The position numbers were made by a program, and so were the translations under genes. The notes under the pieces were generated by a model that did not search any database, was not told the origin of the DNA, and saw only the letters and a program-made list of their open reading frames with translations. Shown one piece after another: positions 36,600 to 48,837 of a stretch of DNA of 64,000 bases (the first letter of the stretch is position 1; every line of letters begins with the position of its first letter). The DNA lies in NCBI GenBank assembly GCA_916613615.1, contig OU744732.1:57186727-57250726 (forward strand). Reading direction: 5' to 3'. The stretch comes from Steromphala cineraria. Its lineage: Eukaryota; Mollusca; Gastropoda; Trochida; Trochidae.

Positions 36600-37770
36600 A
36601 TTGGAAGTGATATGGTTGATTTTTCTTTACCTTGCCTACTTGTACTCTAAATGTATCAAACTATTCATTTGAACTATCTAATGCGTTTAAGGATCACTGT
36701 TGTTTAATTTACTTTAATGACATATTACAACTGCGCACATACTATTTACAAGAGAGCGATGATCTTTACATATTTTTGAGCTACAAACAATTTGGTTCAT
36801 TGCAGTTTGGTTGCATTTTTTCAGATTATTTTTTTTATTTGTTCTCAATTTAAAATTTCTTCATCATTGTCACATTATTTGTTTTTTACTTATCTCCACA
36901 TTGTATTTATATAAGTCGAGTATCATCCTGTCACTGCACTATCAATGCCTCTGCTCAATTCTATTTGTTAGATTGAACAGTTTGAGTCAACAGTAGCTAA
37001 GTGTCAGTCAACAACATAGCCACTAGAATCTGATGAAGATCCAATAGAAATATTTTATATAGGTCCGTGTCGCCGATATATTTACCATGTAAATATGTGG
37101 AGAGTTATTGTTAGCTATACATGCGTACTATTTCTTGTTTATGTTTGGCGAGCTGTACACATAAACGTCTTATTATAAGATTATAAAATACTAATTTTCG
37201 ATTGATAATTGAGTCATTCAGAATATAATTATATACATTTTATTAATGCATTTTTAGCATTACTTGTACACATATAAATTATTGATGTAGTGTATGGATA
37301 TATTTATTATGTTGTATCACTCAGGAAAGAAAACTATCCACGTTATCTATTTCATCTCGTTTGTCTTTTGTAATTCACATCATTATACAAACAAATGATG
37401 AGAAAATATTTCAAGGCTTGAATTGCAATACAGAGGACCAGTATACCGTACATATTGAGTGAGCAAAGATTTTCTGAAAAGCTAGCATTGTAATTAAAAA
37501 CACTGATATCTGATATTACATATAATGTTAACAAATTGAAATCGCGGTAGATGTAATCTATTGAAATGTCAAGTGGAAAAACAATCTTGTCTGTTTATTA
37601 TTGCTGCTGATGTCACCATAGATGTCTTTCTCATTCAATGGCCTACAGGGCAAGATATAATTTGTATAACAGCTTATGTGTTGTTCATAAGCAGGATGAA
37701 CTCTGCATTTAAACATTCACTTGAGATTGAACACAAATAAAGAATACTAAGTCATGCTCTGTACAATGGT
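36600..37770 (+). repeat. block delta, copy B
   Basis: Colinear with 59,990-61,130: TATTTACAAGAGAGC (36,744 and 60,136), GCCGATATATTTA.CATGTAA (37,072 and 60,397), ATTGTAATTAAAAACACTGA (37,488 and 60,869), CATTCACTTGAGATTGAA (37,714 and 61,109). Noncoding. Small open frames at 36,632-36,996 are AT-rich and not preserved in the second copy. Confidence 0.8.
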
Positions 37771-38609
37771 CATTCATCTCAAAACATTTATCGAGAACGT
37801 CAGACGTTTTCTCATTAAGATAATTTAATTGTTTTATACACAAGAGGAAATCAGGTAATTATTGTAAAACGTTTTATGCAGTCAACTACGGTTTGGTATA
37901 TTTTAATCTCAATCGATTATTGTTCATATGAACAAATAGGAAATCATTGATATATGAATGACTTATACATATATGTTGTCTTTTGATTCATTTTCAAGAC
38001 AAATTAAACTTTACATAAACATAACAAAGACAATTCAACATTGCACAAATCGTATATTCATATAGAGGAATCACTAACCGCAAGTATATAAGTTTATGTC
38101 ATGGAAATGCATGTACATTAATTTCCTTGAAGGTATCGATGTACAGTAGAAAGTGCATGTAACGATCAGGACAACGACTCTGGCGGTATGTTCATATTAA
38201 TAACATGACAAAGATACCTTATTGGAGACAAAGTTCATAACACACTCATCTTTAAGAACCGATAGAAGCTGAAATGATACATTCTAGTGATTATCGATCA
38301 CCAAGAATCACTATAATTTCATTTCATTTACTAAGACCCGGCACATCAGCCCAGTTTCCACGATATCAAAATCCAAGCTGAAGCCACTTGGAAATCAACG
38401 TCTTCCTAATCACATCGAAGCTGGCAATGATTATGTTTCTTAGCAATTGTCATGAATTAATGATGGTTACAGACTGTTTTAGAAACATCACTTGACAAAA
38501 GGTAGAGCTTAAGAATTTAACCTGATCTTAATAATGTCTTAAAGTGCACAAATGAAAATAATGGTACTATCTGGAAAAAAGGCTTTTTTTGTTACATATA
38601 AATGTGTAA
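37771..38609. other. noncoding segment found only in the first delta-kappa junction
   Basis: The second copy passes from delta to kappa in about 135 bp (61,131-61,264), against about 840 bp here. No terminal repeats, no frame and no recognised element. Confidence 0.45.
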
Positions 38610-40559
38610 ATGAACAGCGAACAAATAGGTTATCAGTTAGATGATTGACATTACCAAAGTGAAAAAGGACCTATTTAACAACAGAAAGTTGCCATAATAG
38701 CACTTGAATATGCTACAGGACAGATGTGGCGCTATTGGCTGAAACCGAACACAGCAGAAACCTTGAAGCTAATTGGTGTTATAAGCCTTTCAACTGCTAT
38801 CCAATCAAGACAAACAAGAGGTCAAGTCTTGATTGGACTCTTTTTCCCGCTTCATATACAGTTTCAGAGTATGTTGTAAGTAACAGTAATGTTAAATCCA
38901 GTTAAGGCCATTTATTCAACAAGCACCATCAATCTACTTTAGTCAAGATTCACTCTCCATCACATATTGATTTTACGAGTAATACAGTCTCTATTTCCCT
39001 TTAGATATAGTGCTAAGATAAGGCAGGAAATATAGGAAAACATTAATCACATGAGTATTGTAAATTGGGAGTTTCTGCTAAATGATGTGTAAGGAATTAT
39101 TCAGGGGAACATTCTGTCCAAGTAAAGGGAGGATAAGGTTGTTCGATAGAGATATTGTATCATCTTTTAATTCATTGATTTTGGAAATCTAATATAACTA
39201 TATGTCCCCCATTCGGAATTTTCGAAGCCTGCATATTATGACGCAAGGAGCAAGTGACTTTATGACTTCTCACAGATCAAATGTAGATGCATTAGGAGAC
39301 AACAGCTGTTCACTACCATAAACTAGCATGGTTAGTATTTACGGGTAAAGTGAGTTCAAAATAAAAGCATGTCATTTTTTCAGAAATAGTAGAAATGTCT
39401 AAACACCAACATTATTTGTGTGCAAAACAATTGTAAATGGAGTGAAAAGAACAAATATTCTTAGAGGTCAAATCCCATTATCGAATCCAAGAAATTACAA
39501 AACACACTGCCATAACCATAAACAAATACAGGTTTCTGATTGGTTACTTAGATAATTTTGTTATATATTGCTCTATTTACTTCAACCTATTTGCAAGAAT
39601 GCCATGTTTCTAAATAAATGCAGAAATATGTAAATTGAGGCATTGCAGTAGTATTGAAAGACGTTATTGAATGAAACAGTAATTCAAGTGAATCATTTTC
39701 ACTAGTTGGCTTACATTTCTTGTTCAGTTGATCAGTTAAACTATTGGTACAATGTGCGAATAAACAGGAGACAAACACGTCCTTTTGGACATAAATACCA
39801 CCCGATAGGATATATGACAACATAGATGTCGGTTAAGACAATGTAAATAGATTGGGAATAGCATAATTAGTTAGTTAATTAAGTTGCTTCATATTAGGAT
39901 AATACCTATTCACAAAGTGTTAACCCCTTTTATAACACACAACAAATATAACAAGAGACAATTTGAGTGGGAATGTCACAATTGCTCTACTTAAAGGGCA
40001 ATAATTGAAACTGAACATTAATTCTGTTTGAATCGAAATGCGATGATGAGGAATTTCATGGCGAATAACGTATCAACATGAATTGAACTTTCATTTGTAA
40101 AATGTTATCTGAATCATATATTTTTAATACTTAAGAAATTTATGTTTATAAGTATCAATAATTTTATTTTGGCTTCAGGGCTCATAAAAGTCTTGAGGGA
40201 CTCTCTTACCCAAGTTAATTTTTTTCTCAATTGCTCTCTGATATTTAAATAAAGAGTTAATTGTGTAGTTTAATTATTTAACTTTAAGTAGAAATGCATT
40301 TAACATGACATAGACAACAAAACGGAATACAAAAATCTAGTCAGTTTGAGTGATCAAGCTGAGTTAGTTTCAGGACCACTTAAGGGCAAGACCTCATTTA
40401 TGCGCACAATGCTATGTAGCAACGAGAACTTTTAATTTTTTTTAGTTCAGCTACTGTGATTAATTTAAACACTTTTCAACAATTTCATCCATACTAGTAC
40501 ATGTACAATAAGGTTAAAACTATAATAGAATGTATCCTGCATGGTATGTTTGACAAGTT

Positions 40560-40990
40560 TATATTATAAACTGAAAACAAGTTATTTCTTAATTTCTCTC
40601 TTTTATTCAAATGAGGTCGGAAATTGCCAAAAATGCACTTAAAGCAAGATGGCGACCAAACCACGTGACCTACAAATTTGGCATGATTTAGTTTTTTGCA
40701 GCATTTGTTATTGCGCATCTTTTGAGAAAAGTTTCAGGTCTCTAAGTCTATTTTGAAAAAAAGGCATATTAAAGTCCCAACTTTGGGCCTTGCTGGTCAA
40801 TTTATTTATGGGCCAAATTGGCCGAAAAGCTTATCGTCGCGTCTCAATCATAAGGTCTACCAGCCTGTGAAATTTTGCTTTGGTAGCATCAGCGGTTTGG
40901 GCTAAAAATTGACCACAGGAATCGTGGAATGATAATAAAAAGAAACACGCCAATAACAATAATGATTCAGTCTCATGGCTGAATCCTTAA
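40560..40990 (-). mobile_element. partial inverted copy of the 26,813 element
   Basis: The hairpin end lies at 40,961-40,988. Going inward, the same order as 26,813-27,165 is seen on the minus strand, ending near the GTAGGTCACGTG and ATGGCGACC boxes at 40,630-40,680. The distal half with the ACTGCCGCGGCAGT palindrome is missing. It replaces part of kappa present in the other two copies. Confidence 0.65.
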
Positions 40991-41010
40991 ATACCATGAT
41001 ATACGGCAAC

Positions 41011-41063
41011 GTAAGTTGATGATTAGATTTATCATTTATCATTCTTTTTCTTTTTCTTTGCAG
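41011..41063 (+). other. GT-AG mini-intron-like segment, kept in kappa copies
   Basis: GGCAAC is followed by GTAAGT, then 35 bp, then a pyrimidine tract (TTCTTTTTCTTTTTCTTTG) ending CAG before CACAAAAATAC. The same layout occurs at 52,410-52,462 (53 bp) and 63,956-63,997 (42 bp). GTAAGT is the best-match 5' splice site and the tract plus AG is a good 3' site. No exon frame can be assigned, so this may be coincidence or the scar of an old gene or transcript. Fifty-three bp is short for an animal intron. Confidence 0.3.
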
Positions 41064-41266
41064 CACAAAAATACACTACAACTGTAATGCACAGTTATTT
41101 TCCTTTTTAACATGTTGTCAAATCGTTCAGACAATTTTTGGCATACGAGATTGACAATGGTGGAAAAAAATTATATATGTCAAAAGGCTCTGGCATGATG
41201 TCCATAAGAAGATACAATTCTTGTATCTACAATCAGTGTAGATATCCAGTACATACGTTTTTTTCA

Positions 41267-41350
41267 ATGACAACTGAAAGAGAAGTGTTTCTTTTGAATC
41301 TATTTGAATATATCTTGACTAAAGGACGAAAGTTTGAGCTTGGTGTCTAG
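41267..41350 (+). other. short reading frame with conservative changes between kappa copies
   Basis: The 27-residue frame starts MTTEREV and ends GRKFELGV then TAG; kappa copy 2 has a 30-residue frame at 52,688-52,780 starting MTAEKEV and ending GRKFELGVQIS. The shared core includes LLNLFEYI and TKGRKFELGV. Substitutions are partly silent (CTA/CTG, CGA/CGG, CTT/CTG) and partly conservative (R/K, F/Y). The longer frame open here from 41,138 is broken in copy 2, so only this part is shared. I do not recognise a family. It may be a coding-exon fossil or chance in a young duplicate. Confidence 0.25.
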
Positions 41351-41627
41351 ACTTCTTGAATGTCACTTCTGTTATTGCGTTATTTAGAAACCCATTGCTG
41401 TCAGTCAACCATCACAGACATAGAGGGTAATTCAATGGATATTGTTAAAACATCAATCAACTTTAGGTTTTGGTCAAGTGCTTAGCTTCTAAGACTTTAG
41501 AGCGAGTTTGTCCCCCATTAAAGCACCAATTAAACATAAAGCAATTCATTGATCCAAGCAGGTTCATCGAAGAAAAGCCAGGAAATTCGAAAGTTTGAAT
41601 TGACTTTTCATCTTATGTAAAAACAAA

Positions 41628-41780
41628 GCATCAAATTACTAATTATTTGAGTACCTATAGCCTCTATATAATAGCCAAGGCCAAATAAAGTGTGTTTGTA
41701 TGTATCATTATCCAAAGCATCAAATTGTGTGTATTGCTAAATATTTGAGTACCAATACCTCCTTTACATATTTTTGCATT
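41628..41780 (+). repeat. two-copy local tandem duplication of about 90 bp
   Basis: GCATCAAATT followed by TATTTGAGTACC and ATA.CCTC occurs at 41,628-41,717 and 41,718-41,780. Kappa copy 2 (53,000-53,060) has a single copy. The second copy abuts the start of the inverted kappa arm at 41,765. Confidence 0.55.
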
Positions 41781-42870
41781 TATTTGAAAACACAGCATTC
41801 TTGCAAATAAGTTGAAGTAAATAGAGCACTATATAACAAAATTATCTAAGTAACCAATCAGAAACCAGTTTTTCTGCATTGTACGGCAGTATGTTTTGTA
41901 ATTTCTTGGATTCGATAATTGGATTTGATCTCCAGAAATATTTGTTCTTTCCACTCCATATACAATTGTTTCTAATAATTTCTAAAAGAATGACATGCTT
42001 TTATTTTGAACTTGCTTTATTCGTAAATACTAACCATGCTAGTTTATGGCAGTGAAGAGATGTTGTCTTCTAATGCATCTACATTTGATCTGTGAGAAGT
42101 TTTAAAGTCAATTGCTCCTGGCGACATAATAAGCAGGCTTCGAAAATCCCGGGTGAGGGACATACACTTAGAAAGTCCGATATCAATCAATTAAAAGATG
42201 ATACAATATCTCTATCGAACAACCTTATCCTCCCTTTACTGGGACGAAATGTCCCCTGGAATAATTCCTAATGCTTCACTCTCAACTTAAAGTATTGTTT
42301 TGATTACTATTTTCCTATATTTCCTGCCTTCTAGATACCCTTTCTTAGCACTATATCCAAAGGGATATGAAGACTGTATTACTAGTATAATCAATATCTG
42401 AACAGAACAAAACAGAAGTTAATTCAATTTGGAGACTTGAGCTCACAGAGCCCCTCGTCAACATTACACACATATTTACAGTTGCAATCAGAGTATGTGA
42501 TGGAGTATGAATTCTGACTCAAGTAGATTGATAGCGCTTGTGGAAGCAATGCTAACTGGATTTAGCATGAGTGCTGCTTATAACATCCTCTGAAACTATA
42601 TTTGAAGCCGTGAAAGGTCCAGAGTCCAATCAAGACTTGACATCGTGTTTGTCTTGAATGGATAGCAGCTAAAAGGCTTATCACTCCATTAGTTTCTGGG
42701 TTTCTGCAGTGTTGGTGTTCGATTTCAGCCAATAGCGTCACATTTGTCCTTTATCATATTTAAGTGCTATTATGGCAACTTTCTGTTGTTGAATAGGTCC
42801 TTTTCCCCTTTGGTAATATCAATTATCTTATTCATAACCTATTTGTTCGCTGTTCATTTTTTTTTTAAAT
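41765..42870 (-). repeat. inverted kappa arm, first palindrome
   Basis: Reverse complement of about 38,610-39,640, for example AAAAGATGATACAATATCTC with TATCGAACAACCTTATCC here against its complement at 39,125-39,165. With the left arm it forms an imperfect palindrome of about 1-kb arms and a 2.1-kb spacer. It runs without a gap into the inverted alpha copy C. Noncoding. Confidence 0.85.
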
Positions 42871-43198
42871 TAATATTTTTAACTTTGACTTAATATGTGT
42901 AGGTTAATTTTAAATGTATCATTCTGTTGGTGGCAAAAATCTTATTACACAAACCAATCATTCATAGTCAGAGAATTGTAATTTTTCACATAAATCCATT
43001 GGCGGCAATTTTATGTAAACACCTTTAATTTCGATTTGTGTAAGAAAAAAGAATTGCATGGCTTTACTTTACAATATATATTTGAATTATGACTGCTTCG
43101 TTTAGTTTGAATACATTTTCTTTCAATTGGAACCATTCTATTTTTATTTTCTTGACATCACCTTATATTCCTCCTAAAAAGTGCTTCTACCCCTTTAA
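42870..43198 (-). mobile_element. TTAA-element family 1, truncated at the block junction
   Basis: TTAA lies at 43,195-43,198 at the intact end. The inner landmark CATTGGCGGC (43,000) is the complement of ATGGCCGCCAAT. The other terminal repeat is missing: sequence switches to kappa at about 42,870, so the block junction lies inside this element. Copy D has the same junction at 54,886. Confidence 0.65.
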
Positions 43199-44611
43199 TA
43201 TATTATTGTATATGACGCAGATCAAAGCCTAATTGTGCTCCTGTTACACTGTTAGGAAGAAAAGAATAAATGTTATGCAAAAAATTCAATTAGATTTTTT
43301 TGTATAGAAAAAACAGTTACACACTTCAATTTAACTTTAATGTAAACACAGGGTTAATAACTGCTATTTTTAATTTACAGTCAACGATACCACTAACATA
43401 ATTTCAGATTGTTAACTAGTCTTGACGTTCTTTCCCATGGGTTTTCAATTCAAACGGTGTTTATTCTAATTTGTATTTATTGCCATCTGTTTCAAAGCAA
43501 TTATGACATTTCACTTAAATTGTCTCTTGCCATAATTGATGTGTGTCTTTAAAGAGGAAAACACATTGTGAATGGACAAAATAGGAAGTAGCAAACCGTA
43601 TTATATTGTTTCCTAAATAATTAACTTGTATATATTGAAGCAACATAATACGATGATTATTTGACCAAGCAGGTTACTGTGTTGTTAATGATGTATCTAT
43701 CTCTTGTAAATGCAAACAATGTGAGAACAGATTAAACTGTGTGAGAAGCGTTGTCAAGGACAAAACTATGTTGACGCACTTTTATGCCTGTGTTATTTGA
43801 TCAAGCTTACCACTGCGAAAATAAACCAACAATTGCATCCCTCGGCGATGCAACTATGTGGTTAAGCTATTTTTATTCTAATAAAACACGCTTTAAATAC
43901 TTGCATGAATTTATGTCAATCTTTGGTTGATATTGTGTCCCAGGTGCAGGCCTAAAAACTTAATTTTAAACTTGTAATAGTTTGAAGGTTTGACACTTGA
44001 ATATCAAACTATCCTCGGGAGAGTTCAGTTAAAGAAAATCTGTCATGAATGAAATAAAGAAATGGAAAGTTACTTGATCAAAATTGATTTTTGCTTCTTA
44101 TCACTATTTGCCACCTTAAAGGGCCCCTGGAGACAATATTCTAAAAAACAATTTGTATTTTCTCCCCAAGAGTAAAGTGCTATAGAAGGCGGGAACCTTG
44201 TAGACATTCTAAATGGGGATCGCTATTTCGATTCAATACACAATAAGGATTACTGATTTAAGATGTAGTGAATGTGACTGAAGATATGTTGACTTTATGT
44301 AACTCTTGTATGACTCACAGAGAAAGGTTACAATGGATCTTAGAGCTCTGAGAGAATTTCTTTCATCAGGATGTTACTACAATATTTTCAAACATTTTAC
44401 TCAATTGTGTGTTTTGAAAGTATTTGAATAATCAAAATCATATTGACCAATAGAATTAGACAAAATTTCAATGTATTTCATCTGTTTCAGGGTGGGATTT
44501 GTTAAACCTTAATACTTTTTAAAAGGGGTTTGGAAAACGATTTGCTGTGTCTTACTTTACATACTGCTGAAACCACACACCAAATCTGCTTGATTTTGAT
44601 TGATATTTATA

Positions 44612-45571
44612 GGATATCTAACGAGCTTCCACTTTCATATCAGCGAGTGACAAAACAAATTATTTCACGAGGGACATAAACTTGATATGAATGGGGAACG
44701 AGTTATGTATCCTATTTATTACCAACTTGCATTTCCCACGATTTATTGCTTTTTTAAACAATTTTTAATTGTGTCTATAAAGAGACGGAACGGCGGATGA
44801 ATATCCAACCACGTCACAGCCTCAAATATTGTAATATTACGACGTTAAATATTCACATTTCTAAATTCTACCCTACGTTAATTCATAGTGTGTGGTGAAT
44901 TGAAGTAATAAAGCACTTTAGACATGAACGAAGCGTACGTGAAAATAAAATCTCTGTGCGCGAGAACAGGTCAGAGTTATCTTTCTTTGATCAACGGCAT
45001 GACATGGCGGCCGCCATTTGCCTGTATCTTTTTGTCAAAATGTGTAAGCAACCGCCTTAAAAGTAAGTTTAAGATGATTATCATTGTTGAAACGGGTTTC
45101 GTTTTGATTAAATGTTGTCTAAAGAATACTCAGTTGTCTTTATATCCTATAGTTAACAAGCAATGCCTTTCTTGGTCATTTTGGAACGACACGGATCAAA
45201 TTAATGAAATTCGGTGTGCAAATTGTGCTAAATTTAAACCCCTTTGTTATTGTATATGAGCCTTGAGATATCAGTAAGATGTCTTATTGTATTTCTCTAT
45301 CTTCCGATTTATTCCTTATCAATGCGGTAGGTGAGATTCATAAAATAAACTGGAAGTTTGAAGAATGACTCAGACTCACTCACTGCCGATATTCAAAGTT
45401 GTGAATGAAATCACATTCGTTTTATTAATGAATAAAGTAGTCCGGACAATGTCAAAGTTCACCGCTAGCCAATCAAATCACTCGAAGGTGTTTTGACACA
45501 TATGTGTCATAACAGATTGTTATGAAACCCCTTTACGAAGTCCCACGTGGGTAATAAATACATTTACGTAT
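44612..45571. mobile_element. 960-bp insertion private to alpha copy C, unclassified
   Basis: Copies A (near 9,910) and D (near 57,085) are continuous where this lies, between GATTGATATTTATAG and TTTCACTTATC. It is richer in CpG than its surroundings, with a GGCGGCCGCC block near 45,008 and short inverted motifs (CCCACGTGGG at 45,541). I find no convincing terminal repeats or target duplication. A 111-residue frame at 44,924-45,259 has no recognisable motif, lies wholly within the insertion and is probably chance, though it is among the longest frames here. Confidence 0.45.
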
Positions 45572-48500
45572 TTCACTTATCTAGTGATATTTCAAAATAA
45601 GATAAATAAGAAGAAGATTTGGTAAATGTTTTATCAATTCTTTTATCAAGTCCATTTGTTAATGTGTATGCCTATCAATAAACCAGTAGCAATCATTCTG
45701 TTTACAAATTAAACCAAACATTAAGTGGATAGTATTAGAAAATTATTTCACCATAGATCAAAGACATGAAAGAGAGTGTTTGTGACCAAAAAATGTGCAT
45801 AATTTCCTTTGGGAAGTATGGATTCTTTTTTTCCCAGTGAATACAATAACAAAGTATATAGTGAACATCAGAAAAACTGTAAATTAATTGTATAATCAGT
45901 AGAATAAACAGCAAGGCTAAAAAAGTAAACACCACATTTAATTTAATGTATTTGATATTTATAACATTTAAAGTATATGATTATGGCACGTTTACAATAA
46001 CACATATTTGTAGTTGTTTGAGTTCAACTATTTGTCTTTTAAATTGATTGTCGTTGCAGAGTAAAAAAGACGTAGGTAACATTTACGAATGAAAACAAGT
46101 TTTTGTATTAAAGTGTACAATGTAGACATACGCATCTACTTTCTAAATATATTGCAATGGATTTGAATTACAAATTTTAACATATTATTGATAAAAAATA
46201 TAACACGACTAATTTGCATTTATATTGAAAATAATTTAAAAGTAACTGATTTAGTTAAAATCACACAGCTAGTTAAAGGGAGCAAAAGTTGGTTTCATTT
46301 TACATCCTTCAAGAATGCAGTAAGGCAAATCAAATTGCTCAGATTGTTAGATTGATCTCTATAAGAAGCAGGGATTAAGATAATACTGTTCAACGACATG
46401 GCCTCTGGCCGTTCATTATCCAGCAAATTTCAGACATTCATCTATATCTGTCTGTTAATTTGAACATATTTTGCACTTTTTTACTGCTTGAACCTTTTTC
46501 ATGCAGAACAATATCTCTAGCGTAGGGGAAGGTGACAGTTGCTTAATCAAAGAGCGTGATTTGATATGTAACTTAAACATGATTGCAGAACAGTTCACTA
46601 TACAAGTATGTAAAACAACTTAATGTTCTTTATGCAGGCAGAAAGACAGACAGAATATTTTATTTGAGTCTCACCTTGTACATCTATTACACATACCATA
46701 TAAAATGTTGATAAATATACAAGCCACTCCTGGAGTTATGAGAGAACTTTAAAGACAAGATCATGTTTACATAAATAAATCATTGTAAGAGAAGGATAAA
46801 CATTAAAATAATATACATAGGTAAAATACATACTAAAATTACTTGTATAGATATAAACGCCGGGTATCTAAAATATCCTTGCAGGTTTTGGCAGCAATAA
46901 AATGCATATAACATTCTTTCGAAAAAAGCTGTACATATTCTTATTTTGTAATCAATGGAAAAATACATGCAATTCCAAGGCAATTGAGACTTATGAGAGA
47001 GAAAGAGAGAGGCAATGTGAGCAAGTCCTTCCCTATAGAAAAAGCATTAAATTCAATACCTACTTATATCAGCCATATCAACTTGATGTATATATTAAGG
47101 TAAGGATAATTGTGTATTAGTGCAAGTTTTCGCATGAGGAGGCACAATCTTGACCATGTTAAATATGCTCATGTTTACATTAAAGACCTTTATCCCTATT
47201 TTTATTTACCACTTAAATAATGTTCCTAAATAGTTTTTGAAAACATGATTTAAACTAACTCAAATTTGTGAAAATTAGATGTTGCTTATGCCTTCGTGAG
47301 AAAACAATTCATTCATTCTTCTTTGAAAACTAATACTGTACTTGAAAGTTAAAGACAGGGATGTTTTACAGAAATTCAATAAAAATCTAAAACAACGGAA
47401 CAAGAAAGTGCTTGACTTTGACTAAAAATTTATCCTCGTCTTTACTTACATTTTTAGCCAGTTTGCCACTAGATATTTATTATTATGTCACAAAATACAC
47501 TTAACTAAGTGACTAACAATTGTTTTGACCGAAGAAGCAATTCACAAGTGAATAGTTAGAAAAAGAAATGTCTAATTGATACTCTTGTGGATGTGTACTA
47601 TAGGTACTAAGGTGTTTTATTAAGAAGGTATAAACTGTCTCTAGCTCAATGTTACTGTGTATTGATAAGACAGACAGCAAGATTACTGTATAACGTTGTT
47701 TACACCACTACAAGCATGGACAAAGCAAAGCATCTAATGCAAGTATTTACACAAATACCTATGTATCCAGATGATGTCAAGCTCATGACAAAACCTGTAT
47801 TAAAAAAAACAAGTGTAACGTAATATTTTCATGATTATCCTAGATTTTACATTCTTAAAATTCCTAATGGTCAGACATGGTCAAATGTATAAAACTTCAA
47901 TTCGCTGATGTAGTTGCACGATCTGGAGAGGCTTTTTTATCAAAAAATATCATTCTAAAATGCAGTAACTCATATGTACTGAACGTTCGTATATCTGTCT
48001 CTGGAAGTATGTATGTTGCCGACAGCAATTCATTATAAAACTAACCACTTTATACACAAATCTATCTTGCAACTTGGAAGATGACTAATTTCTGTCTCAA
48101 CTGATACCTGAGTCGATAATGAATAAATGTAAAGTAAAAATTTTTTGAAGAATCAAAATAATCTCTTAATAACGATGAAAATATGAACACTGTGTAAGTG
48201 CTGTCAAGAACTATAAATCTTGAATGATTTCATTATCAATTTCATCATAAGTGAAAAGATTTTCCTACCTATGCTCTCATAACTATTGTTGTAATGGCAT
48301 AACACTCAATTGACTAGGAATTTGCCATTGGGCATGTACTTTATCAAACATCTCCTTTCTTGGATTAATAGTCGAAGCTTAGAATAAAATCTTATGTTGA
48401 ATGTATATCATTTGGCACACTTTGAATCACTGTAATCGATCATTTTCCAATAGATATGTTGCAATCTCAGAAATGTTGGAATGTAGTAATGATACACGTT

Positions 48501-48837
48501 TTACAGAATCATCTCAGGCATGGTTTTAACTATGATAGGGTAGACGCTTACGTGAACTAGTTTCTACAAAACTTATAATTTGCTATGCCGTTACTTCTTA
48601 GTTATTCAAAGAACTTAAATTATCATATTAGTTTGTGAAACTTTGACAACAAAACGGTACTAGTTAATAAAAGACTATCATGTAAAACAGTTGTAACCTT
48701 TGTTATTAGAAACACATGAGAGAAAATATCAGTGTTTTAATCACATTTTTAAAGAGACATGACTAGAATAACCAATACATATCAAATTCAGCACAATGAA
48801 GGACACTGTACTGGTGTCATCTGGTTAAGTTAAATTA

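Larger units (their letters stand above)
32340..36600 (+). repeat. block beta, copy B
   Basis: Colinear with copy A (13,560-18,060). It differs by a tandem expansion at 33,575-33,990, an extra 34,670-35,500 stretch, and loss of the 900 bp found at 15,740-16,640. The segment at 36,388-36,391 is the unoccupied TTAA for the insertion at 58,655-58,858. A short piece at 36,006-36,050 also resembles kappa (CTGCTATCCAATCAAGACAA, compare 38,798). Confidence 0.85.
38610..41764 (+). repeat. block kappa, copy 1
   Basis: Matches 49,655-53,110 and 61,265-64,000 in direct orientation. Its first kilobase also matches, inverted, 41,765-42,870 and 53,650-54,885. Landmarks: GCTACAGGACAGATGTGGC (38,712), CTGCTATCCAATCAAGACAA (38,794), GGAGGATAAGG (39,129), TCGGTTAAGACAATGTAAAT (39,829), GGCAACGTAAGTTGATGAT (41,005). 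Relative to copies 2 and 3 the stretch 40,221-40,990 is replaced by a mobile-element fragment. The two short frames in it (39,587-39,823 minus, 41,138-41,350 plus) are not intact across copies. Confidence 0.85.
42870..48715 (-). repeat. block alpha, copy C (inverted)
   Basis: Reverse complement of 6,800-12,400. Landmarks on the plus strand: TTGCATCCCTCGGCGATGCA (43,833), TTGTCGTTGCAGAGT (46,047), TGGCCTCTGGCCGTTCATTA (46,400), TGAACGTTCGTATATCTGTC (47,980), GGTTGTAACCTTTGTTA near 48,690. It lacks about 470 bp (between 43,755 and 43,765) and about 500 bp near 47,880 found in other copies, and carries a private insertion at 44,612-45,571. Minus-strand frames and the 46,902-47,120 frame (with a GAGAGAAAGAGAG tract) are not conserved. 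Confidence 0.85.

Noticed and set aside
46994..47012. GA-rich tract coding an ERERER peptide
   Set aside because: Short simple-sequence tract in inverted alpha; no conserved frame in other copies.
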